From: Maribacter sp. BPC-D8
Lineage (GTDB): Bacteria > Bacteroidota > Bacteroidia > Flavobacteriales > Flavobacteriaceae
Reading direction: 5' to 3'
NCBI RefSeq assembly: GCF_035207705.1
Contig: NZ_CP128187.1
Span: 1,240,001 to 1,304,000 of the forward strand
Length of the DNA: 64,000 bases
Below are positions 16,731-25,546 of this stretch, in pieces. The notes under the pieces were generated by a model that saw only the letters and a list, made by a program, of their open reading frames with translations, was not told the origin of the DNA and did not search any database. Position 1 is the stretch's first letter. Every line of letters begins with the position of its first letter. The translations under genes were made by a program, and so were the position numbers.

Positions 16731-18983
16731 ATGAATTACAGCTGTAATCGGGCATTAAAGCTTTTAATATTCACCTTTTTATTTATTGCATCAATTAGTG
16801 TAGAAGCACAGAACCTTAAAGGAACAGTAACCGATAAAGAAGGCATCGCTTTAGAGAATGTCGGCATTTTTAATCAAACATCAGGGCAACACAGTCACAC
16901 AAACTTGTCAGGTGTATTTTCGCTGACTTCCACATCAGTAAATGACTCAGTTTATTTTTCTAATTTAGGATTCAAAACTTTTATACTCCTTGTAAATCAA
17001 AACCATTTAGATGAAGGAGTACATATAACGTTAGAAGAATCGAGTATTAATTTAGATCAAGTTGTCGTAGTGTCAAAGGTAGATGCCATGACAAGATTTG
17101 TTAATATAGATGTGCAGAACGATCCTGTAAAATCATCTCAAGAAATACTACGTAAAGTACCCGGACTATTAATTGGTCAGCATGCGGGTGGCGGTAAAGC
17201 AGAACAGATTTTTTTAAGAGGATTTGATATTGATCATGGTACAGATGTCGCAATTAGTGTTGACGGTATGCCAGTAAACATGGTATCTCATGCCCACGGA
17301 CAAGGGTATGCAGATTTACACTTTGTAATTCCAGAAACGATAGATAATATTAACTTCGGAAAAGGACCGTATTATGCTGATAAAGGAGATTTTAACACAG
17401 CAGGATATGTCGATTTAAGTCTTAAGAAAAGCGTTGATAAAAGCATGGTTTCTTATGAATCGGGTCAGTTTAACACCAATCGATTTGTTGGGCTTTTCAA
17501 TATTCTAGAAAGCAGTAAAAGTGATGGGTATATAGCTTCAGAAATTTATTTGACCGACGGACCTTTTGATTCTCCTCAAAACTTTAACCGTGTAAATATT
17601 TTGGGTCGTTATCATTATAATGATATAGGAAAAGAAGAACTGACATTAACCGCTTCTCATTTTCAAAGTAAGTGGGATGCCTCTGGTCAAATACCACAAC
17701 GTGCGATAGATCAAAATATAATAGGTCGTTTTGGAGCTATTGATGACACTGAAGGCGGACAAACAAGTAGAACGAACTTCATGTTGAATCATACTAAATT
17801 TTTAGGTGAAGATCAATTTTTAAAGACACGCGCTTTTGTAAGCAAGTACGATTTTGAGTTGTTTTCAAACTTCACATTCTTTTTAGAAGACCCTATTAAT
17901 GGAGACCAAATACGACAGTATGAAGATAGAGCCATTATGGGTGCTGAAACTGTTTTTGAACAGATTGATATTACTGTAGGCGCTGATGATAGATTCAAAT
18001 ATGCTACAGGAATCGGGTTTAGAAATGATAATGTAGATGATGTTACTTTAGAGCACACCTTAAATAGAAAAACCTCTCTAGAGCAATATGCATTTGGCGA
18101 TGTTGATGAAACTAATATCTATGGATTTGTCAATGGAGAGTACAAAACAGGAAACTGGACCTTTAATCCGTCAGTGCGAATAGACTATTTTAATTTTGAA
18201 TATGAAAACAAGCTTAGCCAGTTATATGATAACAAAAGCGAAAGTAAAGCAATTGTAAGTCCGAAATTAAACACCTTATATTCTGTGAATAGAAATTGGC
18301 AATTGTTCTTGAAGACAGGTATAGGTTTTCACTCAAATGATGCACGAGTGGTAACGGCAAATGAAGGTCGAGATGTTCTGCCAAAAGCATATGGCGTAGA
18401 TTTCGGAACAATCATTAAACCAATAGATAAACTGGTGCTTAATGCAACTTTGTGGGGGCTGTTCTTAGACCAAGAATTTGTGTATGTTGGTGATGCTGGT
18501 ATTGTTGAGCCAAGCGGAAAAACCAGAAGAGTTGGTGTCGAAATTGGTGGTCGCTACCAAGTTCTAGATTGGCTATACCTTTATAGTGATGTAAACTATA
18601 CGTATGCTAGAAGTACTGAAGAAGCAGATGGCGAAGATTATATTCCTTTAGCACCAGACTTTACTGCTGTTGGTGGTTTGTCATTTAGTGATGTAGGTAA
18701 TTTCTCAGGAAACCTTAATTATAGGTATTTAGGTGATAGAGCTGCAAATGAAGATAATAGTATTGTTGCAGAAGGTTATTTCGTAACGGATTTAAACCTA
18801 AACTACCATATCAAAAATTGGACGGTAGGTGTAATTGTTGAAAATCTATTTGATACCGAATGGAACGAAACTCAGTTTGCTACCGAAAGTAGATTATTCA
18901 ATGAAACTGCATCAGTAGAAGAAATTCATTTTACTCCTGGTACTCCGTTTTATTTAAGAGGAAAGGTTTCTGTGCGTTTTTAA
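16731..18983 (+). CDS. TonB-dependent outer-membrane receptor
   Basis: This 750-residue protein has a signal peptide ending VEAQ (about 26), a CarboxypepD_reg-like domain (about 28-105: LKGTVTDKEGIALENVGIF), a plug (about 115-230) and a 22-strand barrel closing with LRGKVSVRF and its terminal Phe. It carries no SusC-length N-terminal extension and no SusD gene follows, so a small chelated ligand is likelier than a glycan. The plug contains SHAHGQGYADLHF, a His-rich loop that could touch a metal or a cofactor; the ligand is unknown. A strong terminator and then an AraC gene follow, suggesting a regulated uptake locus. Confidence 0.92.
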   Translation: MNYSCNRALKLLIFTFLFIASISVEAQNLKGTVTDKEGIALENVGIFNQTSGQHSHTNLSGVFSLTSTSVNDSVYFSNLGFKTFILLVNQNHLDEGVHITLEESSINLDQVVVVSKVDAMTRFVNIDVQNDPVKSSQEILRKVPGLLIGQHAGGGKAEQIFLRGFDIDHGTDVAISVDGMPVNMVSHAHGQGYADLHFVIPETIDNINFGKGPYYADKGDFNTAGYVDLSLKKSVDKSMVSYESGQFNTNRFVGLFNILESSKSDGYIASEIYLTDGPFDSPQNFNRVNILGRYHYNDIGKEELTLTASHFQSKWDASGQIPQRAIDQNIIGRFGAIDDTEGGQTSRTNFMLNHTKFLGEDQFLKTRAFVSKYDFELFSNFTFFLEDPINGDQIRQYEDRAIMGAETVFEQIDITVGADDRFKYATGIGFRNDNVDDVTLEHTLNRKTSLEQYAFGDVDETNIYGFVNGEYKTGNWTFNPSVRIDYFNFEYENKLSQLYDNKSESKAIVSPKLNTLYSVNRNWQLFLKTGIGFHSNDARVVTANEGRDVLPKAYGVDFGTIIKPIDKLVLNATLWGLFLDQEFVYVGDAGIVEPSGKTRRVGVEIGGRYQVLDWLYLYSDVNYTYARSTEEADGEDYIPLAPDFTAVGGLSFSDVGNFSGNLNYRYLGDRAANEDNSIVAEGYFVTDLNLNYHIKNWTVGVIVENLFDTEWNETQFATESRLFNETASVEEIHFTPGTPFYLRGKVSVRF

Positions 18984-19008
18984 TAGAATTGATGTTCATA
19001 AAATTTAT

Positions 19009-19050
19009 AAAGGTTGATTCATTGCATATGTAATGAATCAACCTTTTTTT
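19009..19050 (+). terminator. Terminator after TonB receptor gene
   Basis: A 15-bp perfect stem, AAAGGTTGATTCATT with its complement, an 8-base loop, then a T-run. It separates the receptor from the AraC gene. Confidence 0.9.
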
Positions 19051-19063
19051 AGACCAATGCATT

Positions 19064-19906
19064 ATGCAAGAAGTTTTTAAAGATTTTAGTACTGGTGGAT
19101 TACTCAAAATTGGTAATGAATTATTATTAGAATCTTATAGAAAACCAAAGCAAGCCGGTATTTATATTTTTATTAGAACTACTACACAAAAAGCTTCTAT
19201 AGAAGTAGATGGTGTTCCGTATACCATCTCTGAACATAGTTTATTGGCATTGACTCCTATCCAGTTTTTTCGATATACAGAAGGTAGCGATTTAATTGTC
19301 TATCAATTCAACAGAGAGTTCTATTGCATTAAAGATCATGACCAAGAAGTAAGCTGTGCCGGATTATTATTTTTCGGTAATGCTCACATACCTGTTATAG
19401 ACTTAGGCGAAAAGGAACAACGAAAATTCGATACGTTGCACGAGGTGTTTGTTGATGAGTTAGAAACCGAAGACACTATACAAGCAGAAATGCTGCGTAT
19501 GCTCATGGCTCGCTTTATGATTATGAGCACAAGATTACTTAAGGCTAAAGAAGGATTCAGTGAAGCTGCCAACGATGTAAAAGTTGATTTGCTAAGAGGA
19601 TTCAATTTATTGGTTGAAGAGCATTACAAGTTAGAACATTCAGTTTCGTTCTATGCAGATAAATTGTTTAAATCACCAAAAACCTTATCTAATACCTTTT
19701 CTAAATTTAATACCACTCCACTGCAAATAATTCATGAGCGTATAATTCTTGAGGCAAAGCGATTACTTATCTATACCGATAAGACGGCAAAAGAAATAGC
19801 TTATGAAATTGGTTTTGATGATGCCTCGCATCTAAGTCGACTATTTAAAAACCAAACACAACAATCTCCATCAGATTTCAAAAAACAACTCAAAAAACCA
19901 ATTTAG
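19064..19906 (+). CDS. AraC-family transcriptional regulator
   Basis: This 280-residue protein has an N-terminal cupin-like sensing region (about 10-150) and a C-terminal double HTH (about 185-275) with the classic EIAYEIGFDDASHLSRLFKN motif and the closing QSPSDFKKQ. The 14-bp gap to the preceding terminator means it has its own or read-through transcription. Its neighbours (TonB receptor upstream; a small His/Cys-rich ORF, an AhpD-like gene and a cupredoxin-like gene downstream) are plausible targets. The effector is unknown. Confidence 0.9.
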   Translation: MQEVFKDFSTGGLLKIGNELLLESYRKPKQAGIYIFIRTTTQKASIEVDGVPYTISEHSLLALTPIQFFRYTEGSDLIVYQFNREFYCIKDHDQEVSCAGLLFFGNAHIPVIDLGEKEQRKFDTLHEVFVDELETEDTIQAEMLRMLMARFMIMSTRLLKAKEGFSEAANDVKVDLLRGFNLLVEEHYKLEHSVSFYADKLFKSPKTLSNTFSKFNTTPLQIIHERIILEAKRLLIYTDKTAKEIAYEIGFDDASHLSRLFKNQTQQSPSDFKKQLKKPI

Positions 19907-19996
19907 GGAAATATCGACAACATCTTGGGTGATATTGCCCGTTTTAAGATTCATAATAACTAGATCTTTGTAGTGTAGAAATAAAACAACAAAGAC

Positions 19997-20173
19997 ATGA
20001 ATTTAAAACACAAATCAATCTTCAATTTAATAGAAATATTTACGTCTAAAAAGGCGGTGGTTACAAATACTATCAATGTAGAAAAACATTGTCATCATAA
20101 CCATTTATCAGATTACTACTGTGATTCTGATAGCTCTTCAAGGTTAACTAAAGTATTCAATACATTTTCATAA
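19997..20173 (+). CDS. Possible His/Cys-rich small protein (58 aa)
   Basis: A 58-codon frame starting MNLKHKSIFNLIEIF and containing EKHCHHNHLSDYYCDSD, a cluster of four His, two Cys and several Asp suited to binding a metal. It lies in the otherwise gene-free 389 bp between the AraC gene and the AhpD-like gene, reads in the same direction and is followed by a palindrome and a promoter box. I recognise no family, and a chance ORF is possible. Evidence is composition and context only. Confidence 0.4.
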   Translation: MNLKHKSIFNLIEIFTSKKAVVTNTINVEKHCHHNHLSDYYCDSDSSSRLTKVFNTFS

Positions 20174-20185
20174 AGGAAAAATTGA

Positions 20186-20210
20186 CATGTAGAAAGGAAG
20201 TCTCTACATG
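20186..20210. promoter_or_regulatory. Palindromic operator candidate CATGTAGA-n9-TCTACATG
   Basis: A perfect 8-bp inverted repeat with a 9-base spacer lies 21 bp upstream of a good -7 box (20232-20239) for the AhpD-like gene. It is not followed by a T-run, so it looks more like a regulator site than a terminator. The nearby AraC protein is one candidate binder, although AraC sites are more often direct repeats. Confidence 0.45.
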
Positions 20211-20231
20211 ATTAGAACATCATTCTGAATA

Positions 20232-20239
20232 TACCTTTG
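20232..20239 (+). promoter_or_regulatory. Bacteroidota-type -7 box TACCTTTG
   Basis: An exact TAnnTTTG match 57 bp upstream of the start at 20296. No clear TTG element is seen at -33, which would fit activator dependence through the palindrome upstream. Confidence 0.5.
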
Positions 20240-20295
20240 TACCAGATTATTAATATAATAAATCAATACATAATAACATTTAAAAAAATAAAATC

Positions 20296-20829
20296 ATGAG
20301 CACATTTAATGTACCAACAAGAGAAGAAGTAAGCGAAAACAACCAAGCAATTTTCGACAACCTTAAAAAAGCTTTAGGCTTTGTACCAAACTTATATGCA
20401 ACCTACGCAAATAGTGATACAGCTTTAGAAAATTATTTAAATTTTGCTAATGCTAAGACATCTTTGTCAGCTAAAGAAAAAGAAGTTGTTAATCTAGCAG
20501 TTAGTCAAGTAAACAACTGTATCTACTGTTTATCTGCGCATACCGCAATTGGTAAAATGAACGGATTCAATGATGAGCAAATTCTTGAACTAAGAGCAGG
20601 TAAGGCATCATTTGATTCTAAATTAGACGCTTTGGCTCAATTGGCTAAGAATATTACTGAAAATAGAGGTCGTACAGACGAAAAAGTTTTAGAAAACTAT
20701 TTTGCAGCAGGGTATACAAAAGCGAATTTAATTGATACCATTTCATTAGTAGGTGATAAAACAATATCGAACTACATACATAGCACTACGCAAGTACCAG
20801 TTGATTTCCCTGTAGCACCATCATTATAA
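20296..20829 (+). CDS. AhpD-like / carboxymuconolactone decarboxylase family protein
   Basis: A 177-residue all-helical protein with the peroxidatic CxxC motif NNCIYCLSAHT at about residues 74-84 and an upstream acid (KEKEVVNLAVSQ), the arrangement of AhpD-type peroxidase-related proteins. The first 40 residues (EENQAIFDNLKKALGFVPNLYA-like) also match this subfamily. It probably handles peroxides or acts as a thiol redox partner; a decarboxylase role is unlikely because of the CxxC. The cupredoxin-like gene follows after 63 bp and may share its promoter. Confidence 0.88.
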   Translation: MSTFNVPTREEVSENNQAIFDNLKKALGFVPNLYATYANSDTALENYLNFANAKTSLSAKEKEVVNLAVSQVNNCIYCLSAHTAIGKMNGFNDEQILELRAGKASFDSKLDALAQLAKNITENRGRTDEKVLENYFAAGYTKANLIDTISLVGDKTISNYIHSTTQVPVDFPVAPSL

Positions 20830-20892
20830 ACAATTTTACAAACAATTAATATTAATCTATCCATTAGGCAAAAGCTTTTAAATTTTAAACAC

Positions 20893-21279
20893 ATGAAAAA
20901 AGTATTATCAATTTTAGTTATCGTATTAGCATTCTCATTTAGCGCAAACGCTCAAGATAAAATGATGAAGCAACCAGTTAAAAAAATTGCATTAGAGCAA
21001 ACAACTGGCGAGTTTACGCAGAAATCAATTACTGTTAGCGAAGGAACTTATGTTTTCGATGTTGCAAATAACAATGTAGGTAAAGATGTTGGTTTGGTAT
21101 TGGTAAAAAAAGGTAAAGATGCCTCTAAACCAGAAAACCATATTCAGACTGCATATGTAACTGCTGCTGTAAAGAATAACACTGTAGGTCATTCTAAAGA
21201 AACGAAATTAGAAAAAGGCGAATATGTATATTTCTGTCCTTTGAACCCTACTCCGCAATACAGTCTTATTGTTGAATAA
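20893..21279 (+). CDS. Secreted cupredoxin-like protein
   Basis: A 128-residue protein with a signal peptide ending SANAQ (about 21) and a beta-sandwich mature part. The pattern FTQKSITVSEGTYVFDVANNNVGKDVG followed by GEYVYFCPLNP near the C-terminus follows the plastocyanin/cupredoxin template, with Cys before the final strand. The usual His two to five residues after that Cys is missing (CPLNPTPQY), though His98-like VGHSKE is present, so the copper site is incomplete or altered. A strong terminator closes the unit. It probably works with the AhpD-like protein next door in periplasmic redox defence. Confidence 0.65.
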   Translation: MKKVLSILVIVLAFSFSANAQDKMMKQPVKKIALEQTTGEFTQKSITVSEGTYVFDVANNNVGKDVGLVLVKKGKDASKPENHIQTAYVTAAVKNNTVGHSKETKLEKGEYVYFCPLNPTPQYSLIVE

Positions 21280-21298
21280 GAAGTAATTAGCTATAAAT

Positions 21299-21333
21299 AA
21301 AAAGGGCTGTTCTTAAATGAACAGCCCTTTTTT
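21299..21333. terminator. Bidirectional terminator
   Basis: GGGCTGTTC and GAACAGCCC stem with flanking A- and T-runs, between the cupredoxin-like gene and the convergent helicase gene. Confidence 0.88.
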
Positions 21334-21375
21334 ATGTTATAAATTCTCAAATGAAAATGAGAAATATCATTCAAT

Positions 21376-22929
21376 TTAATCTTCTGGCGGATGCCCGTGA
21401 ATATCTTCAAAAACCGTATCAAAATTCTCACGCAAGTAAGCGTTCAATTTCTTTTGGTAATCATCTTTTAACCAGCTTAAGAAATTGTAAGTACTCTTAC
21501 TAATACACTTTCCGTAAACATGAATACGATTATCAATATCTTCCTTTAATAATTTAGCTAAAGCTAATGCATCATAAACATCTTCACTGTTTTCTATGCA
21601 CATATATGCATGGTGAGCAATAGAACGTTCTAAAACAACTTTAGAAGATTCCCCTGCAAACGTTGCCGTTTCGTAGGTTTCTTTAATATCGAAATAAGTT
21701 TCTTTAGAGTTTTTAAATTCTTCTTTAACTTCATCAGAAAGCTCAAGCTTAAAATCACTCTCAATATCTTCATCGTCTTTAATACGATCCATGTAGAAAT
21801 TCGGAGACTTAAATATAGCTCCCCAATCTAAATCTGCACCCCATGGTCCGAAACGATAAAGGTTGTTACCTAAATCAATAACTGTAAATTTCGATTTGTT
21901 ATTCAAAACCCTAGAACCCCTACCGATCATTTGGTAGTAAAGTGTTAGTGATTTTGTTGCTCTGTTTAAAATAATAGTATCAATAGTAGGTTCATCAAAA
22001 CCAGTAGTTAAAATACTAACCGATGTTAGAATAGCATCAGGTGTTTCTTTAAACCATTTTAATATTTGCTTACGCTGCTTTTTGGTAGCAGTATTGTCAA
22101 GGTGTCTTATGTTTAAACCTGCAGCTTCAAAAGTATGATATACTTGTATAGATGTTTCTATACCGTTATTGAAAATCAATGTCTTTTTGCCTTTAGAATG
22201 TTTGGTGTAAGCTTCTAAAAGCTTGCCAAGCATTGCTGGACTCGTATATAAATCAGCTGATGATTTAACGGTGTAATCACCATTAGAACCAATTTCAAGA
22301 GATGTAAGTCCCATGTCATACTGAAAAACCTCTGCCCTAGCCAAGAAATCGTTAGCTATTAAGTTTTCTATGGTTTCGCCAGGTATAAGCTCATCATAGT
22401 TTTTGTTCATAGGCAAGTCCTTATTAGAACTTAACGGGGTTGCCGTTACACCAAGAACAAAAGAATTCTCAAAAAACTTAAAAAGTTTGGTGAAAGAATT
22501 ATAGTGAGCTTCATCAATAATAACAAGACCAACATCAGAAATATCTAATTGATCGTCGTTCAACCTATTGTTTAAGGTTTCAACCATGGCTACATAACAA
22601 CTGTAACGTTCGTGGTCATCAAGATTTGCTTTACTGTTGACTACTTTGTTTACAACACCAAAACTGGTCAGCATTGAAGAAGTCTGGTTACAAAGTTCAA
22701 TACGGTGCGTCATTACCAAAACTTTCTTGTTATGGTTTTTTAAATACTGACGTACCATTTCGGAAAAAATCACCGTTTTACCACCACCAGTCGGTAGTTG
22801 GTATAGAAGATGGTAATCTTCTTTTTCTGAATCGAACTTGTCAAAAATTTGTTGAATTGCTCCTTGTTGATAGCTATAAAGTTCCTTATCGGTCTTTCTA
22901 TCTTGTAATTCAAAAACTGTCTCTTGCAT
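21376..22929 (-). CDS. DEAH-box superfamily II helicase
   Basis: A 517-residue two-RecA-domain helicase. Motif I is LPTGGGKT (Lys51), motif II is VIIDEAHYNS, motif III is GVTATP, and the second domain has TTGFDEPTIDTIILNRATKS and motif VI YYQMIGRGSRV. It resembles the SSL2/type-I-like helicases encoded singly in Bacteroidota, probably acting on DNA or RNA duplexes, but lacks any nuclease or restriction subunit nearby. The C-terminal 130 residues are helical and not recognised. A TACCTTTG -7 box lies 21 bp before the start. Confidence 0.9.
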   Translation of the reverse strand: MQETVFELQDRKTDKELYSYQQGAIQQIFDKFDSEKEDYHLLYQLPTGGGKTVIFSEMVRQYLKNHNKKVLVMTHRIELCNQTSSMLTSFGVVNKVVNSKANLDDHERYSCYVAMVETLNNRLNDDQLDISDVGLVIIDEAHYNSFTKLFKFFENSFVLGVTATPLSSNKDLPMNKNYDELIPGETIENLIANDFLARAEVFQYDMGLTSLEIGSNGDYTVKSSADLYTSPAMLGKLLEAYTKHSKGKKTLIFNNGIETSIQVYHTFEAAGLNIRHLDNTATKKQRKQILKWFKETPDAILTSVSILTTGFDEPTIDTIILNRATKSLTLYYQMIGRGSRVLNNKSKFTVIDLGNNLYRFGPWGADLDWGAIFKSPNFYMDRIKDDEDIESDFKLELSDEVKEEFKNSKETYFDIKETYETATFAGESSKVVLERSIAHHAYMCIENSEDVYDALALAKLLKEDIDNRIHVYGKCISKSTYNFLSWLKDDYQKKLNAYLRENFDTVFEDIHGHPPED

Positions 22930-22949
22930 AAAATCTTCTCTGGAGCTTA

Positions 22950-22957
22950 CAAAGGTA
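22950..22957 (-). promoter_or_regulatory. Bacteroidota-type -7 box for the helicase gene
   Basis: On the minus strand the sequence reads TACCTTTG, an exact TAnnTTTG match, placing transcription start about 14 bp before the helicase ATG. No good -33 element is visible. Confidence 0.45.
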
Positions 22958-23049
22958 ACATTCTCTATAGTAGATTACTAATTCATGCGTTAAAAAGGGT
23001 ATCTTTTGCGACCATATGTCATCAAAATAAATTGTAAGCGGTTAAATTA

Positions 23050-23634
23050 ATGCAACACATTCATTTTAAAATCTACAAACCCTTCGCAATGTTGAGTCAG
23101 ATGACATCAGGAGAAGATCGGCAACTACGCAAAAAACGCTTTTTGAGTGAGCTCTATGATTTTCCTGAAGGGATAATGCCGATTGGTCGATTAGATGAGA
23201 AATCTGAGGGATTACTATTAATGACTACGGATGGTAAGTTGAGTGACACCATAAATAGCTCAGGAATAGAAAAAGAATACTTAGCCCAACTGGATGGCTT
23301 AATCACCCCTGATGCAATTCAAAAAATAGCAGCCGGTGTAACTATCGGAATATTTGGAAAGAAATATACGACCAAGCCTTGTAAAATAAAGGTTTTAAAA
23401 GATTTACCATCGCTACCCGATGCAGATATGGCATTACGAATTGGTAGGCACAGACCTACCTCGTGGGTAAGCATAACTATAAAAGAAGGTAAATTTCGTC
23501 AAGTTCGTAAAATGACCGCAGCTGTAGGTTTTCCTACAGTTCGGTTAATTCGTATACGAATCGGTGACATGCAATTAGAGAATATGAAACCAAGAGAAGT
23601 AATTGCTATTAAAATTACTCTACAGGATTTTTAG
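23050..23634 (+). CDS. rluE: rRNA large-subunit pseudouridine synthase, RluE-like
   Basis: A 194-residue RsuA-family synthase with the catalytic motif GRLDEKSEGLLLMT (Asp49) and the later EGKFRQVRKM and GFPTVRLIRIRIG blocks. It lacks the N-terminal S4 domain, as E. coli RluE does (a 23S rRNA U2457 enzyme), so RluE is the best subfamily match; RluB/RluF-like assignment would need the S4 domain. It overlaps the convergent EamA gene by 20 bp at the 3' ends. Confidence 0.85.
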   Translation: MQHIHFKIYKPFAMLSQMTSGEDRQLRKKRFLSELYDFPEGIMPIGRLDEKSEGLLLMTTDGKLSDTINSSGIEKEYLAQLDGLITPDAIQKIAAGVTIGIFGKKYTTKPCKIKVLKDLPSLPDADMALRIGRHRPTSWVSITIKEGKFRQVRKMTAAVGFPTVRLIRIRIGDMQLENMKPREVIAIKITLQDF

Positions 23635-24562
23635 GAATACGTTTTCCTGAAAACCTTGAGAATATTGTTAAGCTCTTTTTGCTATTAATGAAATAGACAC
23701 CTGTTAATAATACAATCGATGCAATCGCTGATTGCGCGGTAATATCTTCGTTTAAAAAATACCACCCGAGAATCATAGCAATTATTGGGTTTACATACGT
23801 AGAAGTCGCTACTTTTTCTGGAGATACAATACGCAGCAAGTAATTGAAGGCAGTAAAGGTTACAATGCTACCGAAAACAATCAATAAAGACATAGACCAA
23901 AGAACGGGAGTACTCCACGTGTTTGGTGACGACCATTGTTCGCCAAATATGATACTAATAATTAACAACGATATACCGCTGGTGAACATTTGGTAACCGG
24001 TGTTTACAAAGAAGTTTTTTGGCAAATCGGCTTTACCAACAAATAAACTACCATAAGACCAGCTAAGCATACAGAAAAAAATTAATACCATACCCAATAT
24101 CGCTCCGTCTTGAGCAATGATGTCTTTCTGTCCGACTAAAAGAAAAATTCCTGTTACTCCGAGAACTACACCCACTATTGACATAGGTTGTATTTTTTTG
24201 CCTTGAAATACGCGCATCATTATTAAAACCACTAAAGGTTGCGCTGATACTTCGAGAGCGGCAAAACTGCTATCTACAAATTTAAGTGCCCAGACTACAA
24301 CTCCATTTCCAAAAGTTAGAAATAGAAAACCTGCAAGAATGGTATTCTTAAATTGTTGCTTGGTAATTTTTAGAGAGAAGCCTAATATTTTTGATATTAT
24401 AAAAATAAGACTGCCGGCTATTACAAAACGAATACCTGCCAACATAAAGGCGGGTAATTCTGTTACTGCAATTTTATTCCATAAATAGGTAGAACCCCAA
24501 ATGAAATAAATGGCGAAAAATGACAATACTACCAGTACGGTGTTACGTTGCATTTTCGCCAT
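23615..24562 (-). CDS. EamA/DMT-family inner-membrane transporter
   Basis: A 315-residue protein with ten predicted membrane helices in two five-helix EamA repeats. IYFIWGSTYLWNKIAV in helix 1, FLTFGNGVVVWALKF and the second-repeat YVNPIIAMILGWYFLNE (with Pro-Glu) are family hallmarks, close to YedA/RhaT-like drug and metabolite exporters. The substrate is unknown. It starts 15 bp after the cold-shock-domain gene stop on the same strand, so the two may be co-transcribed. Confidence 0.9.
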   Translation of the reverse strand: MAKMQRNTVLVVLSFFAIYFIWGSTYLWNKIAVTELPAFMLAGIRFVIAGSLIFIISKILGFSLKITKQQFKNTILAGFLFLTFGNGVVVWALKFVDSSFAALEVSAQPLVVLIMMRVFQGKKIQPMSIVGVVLGVTGIFLLVGQKDIIAQDGAILGMVLIFFCMLSWSYGSLFVGKADLPKNFFVNTGYQMFTSGISLLIISIIFGEQWSSPNTWSTPVLWSMSLLIVFGSIVTFTAFNYLLRIVSPEKVATSTYVNPIIAMILGWYFLNEDITAQSAIASIVLLTGVYFINSKKSLTIFSRFSGKRIPKNPVE

Positions 24563-24577
24563 TAAAAATCTTTAAAA

Positions 24578-25036
24578 CTAAATTTTCTTAACACGAACGG
24601 CGTTCATACCTTTCATGCCTCTTTCTAACTCGTAAGAAACTTTATCGTTTTCCATAATCTCATCGATAAGACCACTAACATGAACGAAATATTTTTCGTT
24701 ATTCTCAGCGTCTATGATGAAACCAAAACCTTTTGTTGTATCGAAGAAAGAAACTTTACCGTTTCTTACTGGATCGAATTCTTCAACATCACCTTCTTCT
24801 TTTTTAGGAATACCTAAAACGATATCTTCTGCCTCAATTTCGACTTTCATTGCCGGATCTGGCGGAGTATCTACCAAGTTTCCGTTGAAATCTACATAAG
24901 CAAGTGGAATACCAGAAGTACCACTTTCTTTGGTAGCTGCTTTACGAGCAAGCATTTTTTTCTTTTTTTCTTCACGCTTTTTTAAGCGTTTTTTTTCTTT
25001 TTCAGTTTTATTAAATGTCTGTTGTGATTTTGCCAT
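24578..25036 (-). CDS. Cold-shock-domain protein with basic N-terminal extension
   Basis: A 152-residue protein. Residues 10-35 are almost all Lys/Arg/Glu (EKKRLKKREEKKKKMLARK), residues 40-90 are an acidic linker, and residues 92-152 are a cold-shock domain (GKVSFFDTTKGFGFIID, KYFVHVSGLIDE). The basic helix probably adds RNA or ribosome affinity. This long form occurs widely in Flavobacteriia next to other CSD genes. The upstream 5' region is long (about 150 nt if the TATCTTTG box is used), as is usual for cold-shock transcripts. Confidence 0.88.
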   Translation of the reverse strand: MAKSQQTFNKTEKEKKRLKKREEKKKKMLARKAATKESGTSGIPLAYVDFNGNLVDTPPDPAMKVEIEAEDIVLGIPKKEEGDVEEFDPVRNGKVSFFDTTKGFGFIIDAENNEKYFVHVSGLIDEIMENDKVSYELERGMKGMNAVRVKKI

Positions 25037-25546
25037 TCGTAATTTTAATGATAATAATAGATTTTACTGTAAAGGAATTGAAATACGTGTTGACGTATAT
25101 AACAAATGGTAAGTATTTTGAGTAAACTTAATTAATGCCACTTGTTGTAAGGTCATTGCAAGAATCATCTGCATCCCTTTAAAGTTCTGCAAAGATATGA
25201 TTTGTATTTCAATTATTTAGCATTAGTAAGGTTCAAACTAACAAACTTTTAAGAGACTTTATGATAATTTTTAATTCACATCATATTATATATGCCTCAA
25301 TTTTGGTTTTCAACCCTTTCTCCTAACCTTAAAATGAGATTAGAATATTTGAATTTAGAAATAATGTTAAAATTTTAAAATCTACAAAATGACCTAACTT
25401 ATTGCAAATCACATATTTTAATGTTTCATCGAATGGATTTTTGTTAAAAATAGTACCTTTTTATGCATAGTACTGTAACAAATTTGAAATATCCTCGTCT
25501 TGTAAGTATAAGAAAATAATTAATCATCAATTTAAAATCAAATATT
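25037..25546. other. Gene-free leader region
   Basis: I see no convincing protein or structured RNA in these 510 bases. They carry a candidate promoter for the CSD gene on the minus strand and must hold the promoter of the micro-ORF array on the plus strand. TACCTTTT at 25454-25461 and the stretch before CAAATTTG near 25479 are the closest -7-like boxes, neither exact. Confidence 0.5.
25190..25197 (-). promoter_or_regulatory. -7 box TATCTTTG for the CSD gene
   Basis: Minus-strand TATCTTTG followed by CA is a strong Bacteroidota -7 match, about 155 bp upstream of the CSD start. The nearest TTG upstream lies at a short spacing. Confidence 0.45.

Noticed and set aside
21376..22929. Type I restriction or defence helicase
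   Set aside because: No methylase, specificity or nuclease subunit is next to it; the neighbours are housekeeping genes.
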